Virus record (IMG/VR): IMGVR_UViG_3300021963_004845
Location: 1 to 27,347 of that record
Direction: 5' to 3' (one strand)
DNA length: 27,347 nucleotides
From: a virus
In this document: positions 7,619-14,244 of the stretch, piece by piece
Numbering within the stretch: position 1 is the stretch's first letter
How the letters are laid out: each line of letters starts with the position of its first letter
Notes under the pieces: model-generated
The model's input: only the letters and a program-made list of their open reading frames with translations
Database searches by the model: none
Told to the model about the DNA's origin: nothing
Position numbers and translations under genes: made by a program

Positions 7619-8491
7619 TCACTTGCCCCATCCGTTGCCCCAAAGATCCACATGCAATCTTGGGCTGTAGTTGTAGCCACGTGCCAGTGCCCAGTCAGCC
7701 ACATTCACTCGGTTGCGTTCGTATGGAGTAACCACACCACCTTGTGGCATCACATAGGTAACACCACAAAATCCGGCCTCACGATATGCAACCACAGCAC
7801 GATCAACTTCTTCGAAGTGTGCTAAGGTTTCTACCACAAACTTCAAATACACTGTGCCATGCATTTGATAGTCTGCTACAATCTCAGGCTTGATAGCATC
7901 CGACCACGATTCACCTGATGCTGACAGTTTAGGACTTACTGAAAAAGTAATTTCTTGCGTGGGCACGGCGCCTAGTGCAGGGCGTCGCCACTCGTGCAAA
8001 AATGTTCGAAATGCTGGCTGTAACTTTTGAGTGCCATTGGTTTCAAATGTGATGTTCTTCAAATCACCCATACTACCTTGCGACAGCAGTTCTTCATAGC
8101 CACGCTGCCAACCCAGTAGTGGTTCGCCACCTGTGATCACAAGATGCACATCATTGCCGTTGTCTTGTTGCCAGCGATGATTGGGTGTGAGCGCCAACAT
8201 CTTTTCAATCAGTTCATCGTGTGTGAGTGTGTGACTTAGGTCCTTGAATGCAGGATGCCAACTGGCATACGAGTCGCATCCTGTGTTAACAAGAGGAAGC
8301 TCTTCAAAAGTCTTGTAGAGATGGATTGATTTGGCCACTTCATCCGCCTCAGTGCTCTTATGGCCGGGAGAGCATCCAAATCCCGCGCATGTAAAGTTGC
8401 AGCCGAAGGTTCGTAAGAACACAGAAGGAACTCCAACAAATCGTCCTTCGCCCTGAGCAGAGTAAAATAGTTCACTGACTTTTAATTTCAT
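7619..8491 (-). CDS. queE: 7-carboxy-7-deazaguanine synthase (QueE)
   Basis: QueE is a radical SAM enzyme that contracts 6-carboxytetrahydropterin to 7-carboxy-7-deazaguanine. The 290-residue protein begins with the family N-terminus (SELFYSAQGEGRFVGVPSVF) and has GCNFTCAGFGC (30-40), GGEPLL (121-126), FETNGT (149-154), a SVSPKLS strand and a C-terminal RLHVDLWGN. Cluster cysteines are unusual. C31 and C35 keep CX3C, but Phe38 holds the place of the third cysteine; candidates are C40 or C72 (NTGCDSYASW). It is longer than E. coli QueE (223 aa). The start overlaps the methyltransferase stop by ATGA. Confidence 0.9.
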   Translation of the reverse strand: MKLKVSELFYSAQGEGRFVGVPSVFLRTFGCNFTCAGFGCSPGHKSTEADEVAKSIHLYKTFEELPLVNTGCDSYASWHPAFKDLSHTLTHDELIEKMLALTPNHRWQQDNGNDVHLVITGGEPLLGWQRGYEELLSQGSMGDLKNITFETNGTQKLQPAFRTFLHEWRRPALGAVPTQEITFSVSPKLSASGESWSDAIKPEIVADYQMHGTVYLKFVVETLAHFEEVDRAVVAYREAGFCGVTYVMPQGGVVTPYERNRVNVADWALARGYNYSPRLHVDLWGNGWGK

Positions 8492-9264
8492 AGTTTTGTT
8501 GCTTTAACCAGTAGATGCCAACCCAAGTATTCTCTCACAGCCTGTCTATGGGAATCCGACATGACCTCAAACCAAGGCTCTAATTCGTAGCGTCCTTGTT
8601 TGTATGAATCTACATTATACATGAAACAGTGGTCTTGACGCAACCTCTCAATGTGCCACCCATGTTCTAATAATTTGTGTATTTCGTCTTTTGAGTAGGC
8701 CTGTGCGTACGGACAGCCGGCTTGTGCTTCAAACTGATCCAGTCCTTTCTGGATCATAGCATACTTCCAGGAGTTTTTGGCGTATACCATGAAACGAAAT
8801 TCGCCCCCGGGTACCAATACCTCTTTGACATTTTCAATTATGGTGTCAATGCCCGGAAAGTGATGTATCACACCATAACTATACACAAGATCAAACTGAC
8901 CAAGATCAGCAAATGATTTGCTGGCATCTTTGACATGGAATTCGCCTTCAAGATCCAGTACTTTGAATCGATTTTGACTTAGTGCAATGCTCTGCTCACT
9001 TAGGTCAATACCTACATACTCAGCGCCAGCCTTGGCAAATTCTTCAGCGTCTGATCCAATGCCGCAGCCAATTTCCAACACACGCTTGCCAGCCCACAAG
9101 TGAAATCCTGCAAACTCTGCAATATGTGGTTCTACACGATATCTTCGCTCACTTACTTCGCGAAAGAACTCGGGGGTGCCAATATCACTTTGACCATGTT
9201 TGACGTTGCAAGGTTGAGTGTTCCAGTAGCGACGGATTTTATCTTCTATGTTATTTTGGGACAT
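8488..9264 (-). CDS. Class I SAM-dependent methyltransferase
   Basis: The start is taken at the ATG at 9264 (MSQNNIEDKIRRYWN). The 258-residue protein has motif I VLEIGCGIG (62-70), the acidic end of strand 2 in GIDLS (85-89) and VYSYGVIHHF (about 127-136). The YWNTQPCN opening and the LHLL-type end resemble small-molecule methyltransferases of the ubiquinone/tocopherol type rather than DNA base methylases; no DPPY motif is present. It sits directly before queE with an ATGA overlap and follows a glycosyltransferase with a 14-base overlap. It could methylate a 7-deazaguanine precursor, a sugar or another metabolite; context does not decide. Confidence 0.85.
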   Translation of the reverse strand: MSQNNIEDKIRRYWNTQPCNVKHGQSDIGTPEFFREVSERRYRVEPHIAEFAGFHLWAGKRVLEIGCGIGSDAEEFAKAGAEYVGIDLSEQSIALSQNRFKVLDLEGEFHVKDASKSFADLGQFDLVYSYGVIHHFPGIDTIIENVKEVLVPGGEFRFMVYAKNSWKYAMIQKGLDQFEAQAGCPYAQAYSKDEIHKLLEHGWHIERLRQDHCFMYNVDSYKQGRYELEPWFEVMSDSHRQAVREYLGWHLLVKATKL

Positions 9265-10093
9265 GATTCTTATAAGCAGGGTGAGCAAACTGTACCATTT
9301 GTTTGTTTACATCGTTGAGTTTGAGTTTTTCCCAAGGATCTTGTGCCCCAGAAAAAATATTGGTAAAAAATTTCATATCAATATCGCACTCTTTTTGTAG
9401 GTAATTGGCAATTTTTGCACAGTCGGCATGACGAATGCCTGTTTGATCGATGCTGTGAAAATCATCTGGGTCCATGGGATTGCCTTCTAGCATGGGGCGA
9501 TTCAAAAAAGTTTCATCTTTGTTGTTGCCAGTTAAGTCATGACGGTCATGCAGGACTTCAACAGGAATTCGTTCCATGATGTCCAGCATATAGGCCTGTT
9601 GACTGAGCCAAGCATCTGAAATTTGATGTGGACTTAGATAGCCCAACAGATCCAACCACTTGCGTGGCACAATAGGAAAGATGCTGTAAGGATGAAGATT
9701 GTGAGTGCGGAATGCCAACAGTTTGAATTGTCTATCCCACTTCATGATTTCGTTATCCCAATCCTGTGTTTCCATCACAGCGTCATCATTCCAAAAAACC
9801 AGCCAGCGAGCATCACTGTTTCTGGCCAGTTCGTTCACATACTCGTTGAGTCTAATATAGCCCAAAGGTTCAAATGTCATGGCAGTGTAATTGATCATGT
9901 TATCATCCAACCAAGGTTGTACCACTTGTTCAAAATGTTTGGTTCCCACTTCATCATCATTATCAAAGGCCAGCATTAGTTGAATTTGATTGGGATCCTT
10001 GGCCATTAAGATTAGGCTCTGTATACTGCGTTCTAACATTTCTGCTCGACCGCGAGTGGGTAACAATATTGCTATATTAAACTCTGGAGTCAT
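9251..10093 (-). CDS. Glycosyltransferase, GT-A fold (GT2-like)
   Basis: The 280-residue protein opens with NIAILLPTRGRAEML (6-20), the nucleotide-sugar binding start of GT-A enzymes. It has LAFDNDDE (41-48) and WNDDAVME (101-108), the latter likely the DxD-type metal/sugar-nucleotide site. A transferase of this type moves a sugar from a nucleotide donor to an acceptor. No membrane segment is present, so it would act in the cytoplasm. The ATG follows the transporter stop immediately (TAA then ATG). Possible acceptors are DNA bases, virion proteins or host envelope; none is supported specifically. Confidence 0.75.
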   Translation of the reverse strand: MTPEFNIAILLPTRGRAEMLERSIQSLILMAKDPNQIQLMLAFDNDDEVGTKHFEQVVQPWLDDNMINYTAMTFEPLGYIRLNEYVNELARNSDARWLVFWNDDAVMETQDWDNEIMKWDRQFKLLAFRTHNLHPYSIFPIVPRKWLDLLGYLSPHQISDAWLSQQAYMLDIMERIPVEVLHDRHDLTGNNKDETFLNRPMLEGNPMDPDDFHSIDQTGIRHADCAKIANYLQKECDIDMKFFTNIFSGAQDPWEKLKLNDVNKQMVQFAHPAYKNHVPK

Positions 10094-10711
10094 TTAGGCC
10101 TCTTGCGCAGCTAATTTTTTCTGCAAGTGATTCAACAAGAAACCATACGCAGGCAGAATAACTAACAGACTCACGATAATTTTGCTGATGGAATTGTTGG
10201 TTGCAACAATGTGCCAGTTGGCAGCCATAAACTCGTTTGCGCCGCCAGCAAAAGCAGTGAAGAAGAACACATAGGTATCAAAGAATGTGCTTACAACTGA
10301 ACTCAATGCAGGAGCAATCCACCAGGTGGCATACTTCTCACGAATGTACTGGAACACGTATACGTCAAGCAAATTGCTCACAAAGTATGCAACACCTGAA
10401 CCAAGACCAATGCGGAAGGCCACTGAATCAGGAGCGCCGCCCAGTTTAACCACTGCCATTGACACAATGATTGCTGGAATGAATGCTAAGGCAATCACAG
10501 CACGACCAGTTTGTTTGCCTAGCAGGCGCACAGTCAAGTCGGTCAACACAACCACTAGTGGGAATGTAAATGCGGCTGCCGCCAATGGTGCACCAAACAC
10601 TGAGAATTTGAATTGCACAATGTAGTTGCTGATAGCAATAATAATAATATGTGCCAGCATGAGCTTGTAGGCCAATGCACGGTCAACGCCATTTAAGATT
10701 CGATCTAACAT
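10094..10711 (-). CDS. yhhQ: Queuosine precursor transporter (YhhQ/VUT family)
   Basis: The 205-residue, strongly hydrophobic protein has about six membrane segments. It shows the family marks NYIVQFKFSVFG, FTFPLVVVLTDLTVRLLGK and a late STFFDTYVFFF stretch. In E. coli YhhQ imports the queuosine precursors preQ0 and preQ1; phage copies are known beside 7-deazaguanine modification genes. It would sit in the host inner membrane. AAGGAAAA precedes the start codon. It lies 17 bases after queD and directly before the GT2-like gene. Combined with FolE, QueD and QueE it gives the phage both import and synthesis of deazaguanine precursors. Confidence 0.88.
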   Translation of the reverse strand: MLDRILNGVDRALAYKLMLAHIIIIAISNYIVQFKFSVFGAPLAAAAFTFPLVVVLTDLTVRLLGKQTGRAVIALAFIPAIIVSMAVVKLGGAPDSVAFRIGLGSGVAYFVSNLLDVYVFQYIREKYATWWIAPALSSVVSTFFDTYVFFFTAFAGGANEFMAANWHIVATNNSISKIIVSLLVILPAYGFLLNHLQKKLAAQEA

Positions 10712-10728
10712 GATTTTTCCTTGTTATA

Positions 10729-11235
10729 TTAAACGAATAGATCTTCCATCCACTCGCGATGGCCTTCTCGAAAAGCCATATTGCTCTGTGTTTCGCGCAC
10801 TTCTACACGATAGCACCAGAGACGCTCTGCTTCACCCGGACCCCACAGGTCCGGAATGTAAACACCGTTCACATACTTGTACAGCATGTCTGCCAAGCCT
10901 TCACACCCTAAGCGTGGCAGGATTGTGAGTTTGGCTATTTTCTTCTCTTGCAAGAGCTTGTATGTTTCCAGCTCTGGATCATCTGCAGATACCAGCAAGG
11001 TGTGATCAAATTGATCTTCCAAAGTTTTCTTCAGTTCTTTGAGACCGCCGTAGTCGGCAGCCCAGTTGCGTACATCCAGATTGTCTGTGCCAAAGTAGAA
11101 CTTCATTGAGAATGAGTAACCGTGAATTAGATTGCAGTGGCTGTCGGCACGCCATTGACGGTATGCGCAGGGAAAAGCATCGTGATACTCTTTGGTGCTG
11201 GTGTACTTGTATTGTACAGATTGATGTGTTGCCAT
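10729..11235 (-). CDS. queD: 6-carboxytetrahydropterin synthase (QueD)
   Basis: QueD converts 7,8-dihydroneopterin triphosphate to 6-carboxytetrahydropterin. The 168-residue T-fold protein has RADSHCNLIHGYSF (29-42) with the likely catalytic C34 and zinc ligand H38. It also has DYGGLKELK (61-69), FDHTLLV (76-82), CEGLAD (111-116) and a VEVRETQSNMA strand. The usual HGH zinc motif reads HGY here; H18 and H33 are possible replacements. I believe this is normal for a proteobacterial/phage subfamily. A very strong ribosome site (AGGAGG, 5 bases from the ATG) and an extended -10 promoter lie upstream, so queD likely starts its own unit. Confidence 0.9.
   Translation of the reverse strand: MATHQSVQYKYTSTKEYHDAFPCAYRQWRADSHCNLIHGYSFSMKFYFGTDNLDVRNWAADYGGLKELKKTLEDQFDHTLLVSADDPELETYKLLQEKKIAKLTILPRLGCEGLADMLYKYVNGVYIPDLWGPGEAERLWCYRVEVRETQSNMAFREGHREWMEDLFV
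10836..10854. repeat. Perfect 7-bp inverted repeat inside queD
   Basis: CCGGACC and GGTCCGG are separated by CCACA, giving a stable stem with a 5-base loop in the 3' part of queD. It may be coincidental coding sequence. The stem shares GTCCGG with the intergenic hairpins near 11290 and 26254. Confidence 0.5.
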
Positions 11236-11243
11236 ATTGTCCT

Positions 11244-11263
11244 CCTATGTATTATAGCATAGG
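11244..11263. repeat. Inverted repeat flanking the queD -10 element
   Basis: CCTATG (11244-11249) and CATAGG (11258-11263) form perfect 6-base arms around an 8-base centre that contains the -10 hexamer of the queD promoter. One arm overlaps the edge of the ribosome site AGGAGG. This geometry would suit a dimeric repressor operator. In read-through transcripts it would form a hairpin touching the ribosome site. Confidence 0.45.
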
Positions 11264-11279
11264 CAGCAGAGTTTGTATA
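11251..11279 (-). promoter_or_regulatory. Extended -10 promoter candidate for queD
   Basis: On the minus strand TATAAT lies at 11256-11251, preceded by TGC (an extended -10). A partial -35, TATACA (4 of 6 matches to TTGACA), lies 17 bases upstream at 11279-11274. The leader to the ATG at 11235 would be very short and contains AGGAGG. A T4 late promoter would need TATAAATA, so this looks like a host-sigma70-type promoter. Confidence 0.5.
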
Positions 11280-11289
11280 GCGGGATGAT

Positions 11290-11301
11290 GCCGGACAGGC
11301 C
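11290..11301. repeat. Hairpin motif shared with the DNA polymerase leader
   Basis: The plus-strand sequence GCCGGACAGGCC can fold as GCC/GGC around a 5-base loop. It differs at one base from the hairpin at 26255-26266. It lies between the PP-loop gene stop and the queD promoter. No T-run follows, so it is not an ordinary terminator. Confidence 0.45.
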
Positions 11302-11311
11302 GCTTAGAGAA

Positions 11312-12175
11312 CTATTTAACAAGTTTTTCGAGTAGTGATTGTTTTGTGCCTAACAGCGCACAATCCAACGTACCAAACTGCTTGCCTAGCATTTTTCGAA
11401 CATGAATTTTGTTACTAGGCAGCATATCACGCGGATACCCCATTTTTGGTCTGTAACGCACCTTGTAGATATTAGCTTTGTTTTCTTGCATGTTCATTCC
11501 AACATCCCATTCGTTAACAAATGCTGCTAAGATATCTGGATTCCAATAGTGAAATCCCCAAGGATGCTGATTGGGACACATTGTTTCTAAATAGTGATCA
11601 GTTTCCTCTAACACAAATCCTACATAGTCTCCCAGTTGTGGTTCTAGATAAGTCATTTGGTCCTGATCAGGATAATATTCCAATTGGTATCCGGTTACTA
11701 AAAATCTTTGTGTGTCTTGCATGAGTTTTGACAACATTAGAGTTGTAATAAGACCATATGGTAATCTAGGTCGGATGTCAAGAAATGAATGTTTTTCTTC
11801 TAGTGATCCAACAAAGTCTTGTGAATGAATAATCAAAGGTTCAACATTGTGTTGCTTGCACCAGTCAATAGCATATGAACTTTCTTTTATTTGTTCCTGG
11901 TCTTCTACATTATCATAGATCAGAATGACAGGAGTAAACGGTATGTTGTTTCTATAGAATGTATTAGCTACATTCTCACTATCACACCCGCCACTGAGTG
12001 CAACATACAAATCTTTATGCTGACTGTAAATTTCATGTGCCACTTGATCACACGCTTGATCAAACGGTATGATCTTGTTGGCTTTTTGATTGAATGTCAC
12101 ACGCAAATTTTCTTTTTGTTTGCGCTTTGGAAGTCCATCCCAACTGATGTCAATCCAGTTATCTCTGCACAGCAT
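11312..12175 (-). CDS. PP-loop ATPase (asparagine-synthase/ExsB-like fold)
   Basis: The 287-residue protein has the PP-loop ALSGGCDSENVA (59-70), which binds ATP and adenylates a carbonyl or carboxyl oxygen before attack by ammonia or sulfur. The following FTPVILIYDN strand and IDWCKQHNVEP helix resemble the AsnB C-terminal domain and related AANH proteins. True QueC (about 220-230 aa) carries a C-terminal four-cysteine zinc site, which I do not see here. It might still do a QueC-like amidation of 7-carboxy-7-deazaguanine, because it sits just upstream of queD, but it could equally amidate a sugar or thiolate a nucleotide. It overlaps the Rieske gene by 17 bases. Confidence 0.8.
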   Translation of the reverse strand: MLCRDNWIDISWDGLPKRKQKENLRVTFNQKANKIIPFDQACDQVAHEIYSQHKDLYVALSGGCDSENVANTFYRNNIPFTPVILIYDNVEDQEQIKESSYAIDWCKQHNVEPLIIHSQDFVGSLEEKHSFLDIRPRLPYGLITTLMLSKLMQDTQRFLVTGYQLEYYPDQDQMTYLEPQLGDYVGFVLEETDHYLETMCPNQHPWGFHYWNPDILAAFVNEWDVGMNMQENKANIYKVRYRPKMGYPRDMLPSNKIHVRKMLGKQFGTLDCALLGTKQSLLEKLVK

Positions 12176-12971
12176 GATAGGTCCTATGATGTTGTTTGAG
12201 TTGATCTAAATTGCTATGGCCTATTTCAACTATGTTTTCACTAAGTGCTCGATCTTGACTCCAAGCCAACTCCCATACATCTTCGTTGAGTTGCCAGTTG
12301 CCGAGTGGATATCTGGTGTCACGATATTTGTACACTTGTACACCACAGTCGGTTGCTACAGTAACAAACAATGCGCCTGGTTGCCACTCAATCATTGTGC
12401 CAGGATATAGTGCCATCCAACAGGCGCCAAGATTCAATTCCTGATCTTGAGGTATCATGTGACTGTTATTTTGTGGGGGCACAAATTGCACAGAACCACC
12501 ATCAAATGTTTCATAAACCACACGACCAACAGTTAGAATACCTATTCGATCATACACGCCCGCATGTACTACAGGAATGTGATCTATGTCCAAGAACACA
12601 TCCATGATTGTTTCAACTGATGCGTTCACTGTGTCTCGGCGCTGTTCTACCAATTCAAAATGTTCTGTCGGAATTGGAAAACTATAAGGCACTAATTGGT
12701 CAAACAACATAGCACCATCACTATAGCAAGATTGTTTTTGTAGCACTAGATCGTTACCAATGCCTAGCCCCAATAAATCAAATTGCATACCATGGTATGG
12801 GCACGTTAGTTTAGATGTTTTACAGTTGCTGATCCTACTGTTTTGATGCGGACACACATTGGACAACAAATAAAAACGACCGTAGTGATTTACTACTGAC
12901 CACTTTTTATCAAGTTGATCAATAGGCGTTGCACTATCGGATTTAAAATCTTGTTTGAGCCCTAGGAACAT
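12159..12971 (-). CDS. Rieske non-heme iron oxygenase-like protein
   Basis: The 270-residue protein has a complete Rieske [2Fe-2S] site, C40-P-H42 ... C57-P-Y-H60 (CXH-X14-CXXH). LDIDHIPVVHAG (127-138) follows, in which D128, H131 and H136 match the facial triad that binds the mononuclear iron. It is therefore likely a complete, compact oxygenase (usual alpha subunits are 350-450 aa), not only a ferredoxin. It would need an electron donor, presumably from the host. The substrate is unknown. It lies between a HIT protein (1-base gap) and the PP-loop protein. Oxidation of a base, lipid or pigment-like compound are all possible. Confidence 0.85.
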   Translation of the reverse strand: MFLGLKQDFKSDSATPIDQLDKKWSVVNHYGRFYLLSNVCPHQNSRISNCKTSKLTCPYHGMQFDLLGLGIGNDLVLQKQSCYSDGAMLFDQLVPYSFPIPTEHFELVEQRRDTVNASVETIMDVFLDIDHIPVVHAGVYDRIGILTVGRVVYETFDGGSVQFVPPQNNSHMIPQDQELNLGACWMALYPGTMIEWQPGALFVTVATDCGVQVYKYRDTRYPLGNWQLNEDVWELAWSQDRALSENIVEIGHSNLDQLKQHHRTYHAVQR

Positions 12972-12972
12972 A

Positions 12973-13365
12973 TTATGGTTTTTGATAGCCTGCTGTTTTG
13001 TAATTAGCTTGACCAGGAATCACACCACGCACGCCGCCAACAGGATCTGCACAGTCACCCGCTCTACGTGGGATCAAATGCACATGTGGATACATCACAG
13101 TTTGGCCTGCTTCACGACCCATGTTGATACCAATGTTGAACGCATCACACTCGCCATCAGCAATCATTCTGCGACCATGCAACATGGCTGATTCAAAGCA
13201 GTCCACAATTACATTATCATTATTGTACTGTGGCACAAACAACAAATGACCAGGTGTGACAGGATAACGATCACGAAACACAACAACGTGATAGTCTGAC
13301 AGTTCTGTCACACGGTCGTCCCAGGGTGCAATATCTTGTTGATATGCAATTTCTAAATCAGTCAT
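12973..13365 (-). CDS. HIT family nucleotide hydrolase/transferase
   Basis: The 130-residue protein has the HIT fold pattern. An N-terminal strand pair (YHVVVFRDRYPVTPGHLLFVP) is followed by GINMGREAGQTV and the motif MYPHVHLIPRR (91-101). The nucleophilic His (H94) and the following His (H96) are kept, whereas the first His of HxHxH is Tyr92. HIT proteins cleave or transfer nucleoside phosphates, for example AMP from Ap4A or adenylated intermediates. Next to enzymes that form adenylates (PP-loop, ANL) it could clear aborted adenylates (inference). The start forms an ATGA overlap with the next upstream gene. Confidence 0.88.
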   Translation of the reverse strand: MTDLEIAYQQDIAPWDDRVTELSDYHVVVFRDRYPVTPGHLLFVPQYNNDNVIVDCFESAMLHGRRMIADGECDAFNIGINMGREAGQTVMYPHVHLIPRRAGDCADPVGGVRGVIPGQANYKTAGYQKP

Positions 13366-13745
13366 GCTTGTTCCAGTTCCAGTTCGCCGTAGAACCAGTA
13401 TTCAGTATCATCATTGCTCCAGCCCAGACCTTCCATACCATCGTAAAAGTCTTCGTCCCAGGCTGCTTCGATTGCTTGTTGTTCTTCTTCAGTCATGTCA
13501 TCTGGAAATGTCCAGTCTGCCCAACAGCCATCATCAAGATGATCAAGTTCCCAGTCATACTCACTGTCGCCAAGTTCATAGCCATCTGGGTTGGCAAGAT
13601 CCACATCAGGACGCTGGTCGCTTTCGCAATAGAACTTGCCCCAACGATAGCCTTCTTCACGGATGATTACACGACCGTCTTTGTACCAAAACTGTTTTTC
13701 AACAGCGTTTTTTTTGGTCTTAGTGGTTAGCGCCCAAGTGGCCAT
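13362..13745 (-). CDS. Conserved acidic phage protein (127 aa)
   Basis: The start is the ATG at 13745; an upstream in-frame start would run through the small gene at 13748-13915. The product (MATWALTTKTKKN...) is very acidic and aromatic. It contains WYKDGRVIIREEGYRWGKF, YDWELDHLDDGCWADW, FPDDMTEEEQQAI and a terminal DDTEYWFYGELEL. Homologous small proteins occur widely in T4-like phages of aquatic bacteria without a function. The strong negative charge would fit a DNA mimic or an inhibitor (speculative). Confidence 0.8.
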   Translation of the reverse strand: MATWALTTKTKKNAVEKQFWYKDGRVIIREEGYRWGKFYCESDQRPDVDLANPDGYELGDSEYDWELDHLDDGCWADWTFPDDMTEEEQQAIEAAWDEDFYDGMEGLGWSNDDTEYWFYGELELEQA

Positions 13746-13747
13746 GA

Positions 13748-13915
13748 TTACACCTGTTCTTCTGTAGCGTTGTCGTATCCACGTTGGAAGTCGTCGGCAT
13801 CTGCTTCGGCATCTTCCAATTTCAAATACGGGTTGTTGCACTTTTCGCCGGCCTTGGCCTGCTCGTAGCCTTGTTGATAAGGCGCTTGTTCGTAGGGGGT
13901 AATTTTCTTAGCCAT
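13748..13915 (-). CDS. Small hypothetical protein (55 aa)
   Basis: A 55-codon gene runs from the ATG at 13915 (TAATG overlap with the upstream stop) to a TAA at 13750-13748, two bases before the next ATG. The product begins MAKKITPYEQAPYQQGYEQA and has a second half with DFQRGYDNATEEQ. Two repeats of a QGY/RGY helix (YQQGYEQAKAGEKCNNPY and FQRGYDNA) are visible. That resembles short tandem helical motifs in phage proteins. It fills exactly the gap between its neighbours, which supports it being real. Confidence 0.75.
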   Translation of the reverse strand: MAKKITPYEQAPYQQGYEQAKAGEKCNNPYLKLEDAEADADDFQRGYDNATEEQV

Positions 13916-14244
13916 TAGTCTGCCCTTTCAATTTCAGTTGCTTCGCGAACCAATACCAACAGTTCTTCCACAGTGTCAACAATGATCTTGGAAGTTTTCC
14001 AGTTATCTTCATCGTCTCTGCCGCCTACTTCAATCATGTAGCCGTTGTCATACATGTTGATGGTAAAGTTTTCGTTGACTTTGACCAGCTTGTCGCTAAG
14101 TCGGTTAACTGACCCTGGGGTCTTTACTTTTGATTTTGATTTTGCCATTTGATTTTCCTCTGTGGTTAATGCTTCAAATTCCTGTTTCAACGCCTCGAGT
14201 GCGTCTGAGTCTGCTTTAGACATCTTGGGTCTCTTTTTTCCCAT
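13915..14244 (-). CDS. Conserved phage hypothetical protein (109 aa), two possible starts
   Basis: The 109-residue protein has a lysine-rich helical N-terminus. Its conserved domain contains VNRLSDKLVKVNENFTINMY, NGYMIEVGGRDDEDNWKTSK and VEELLVLVREAT. The domain recurs in T4-like phages of aquatic bacteria; function unknown. The ATG at 14244 has GGAGG at good spacing. A second in-frame ATG, at codon 33 (14148), also has its own AGAGGAA, so a short form containing only the conserved domain may be made. Confidence 0.8.
   Translation of the reverse strand: MGKKRPKMSKADSDALEALKQEFEALTTEENQMAKSKSKVKTPGSVNRLSDKLVKVNENFTINMYDNGYMIEVGGRDDEDNWKTSKIIVDTVEELLVLVREATEIERAD

Noticed and set aside
11226-11235. 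QueD C-terminal EDLFV (at 10729-10743) as a third clamp-binding peptide
   Set aside because: It is acidic-hydrophobic and terminal, but it shares only LF with the polymerase/DpdA peptide, which is too little to claim. The coordinates here mark the queD start.
11312-12175. Calling the PP-loop protein QueC
   Set aside because: It has SGGCDS but not the C-terminal cysteine set, and its length and flanking motifs resemble the asparagine-synthase ATPase more. It is kept as a possible functional substitute.
13326-13730. Long plus-strand frames opposite the acidic protein and other genes
   Set aside because: They are shadows of well-supported minus-strand genes, with low-complexity or Cys/His-rich products and no ribosome sites.
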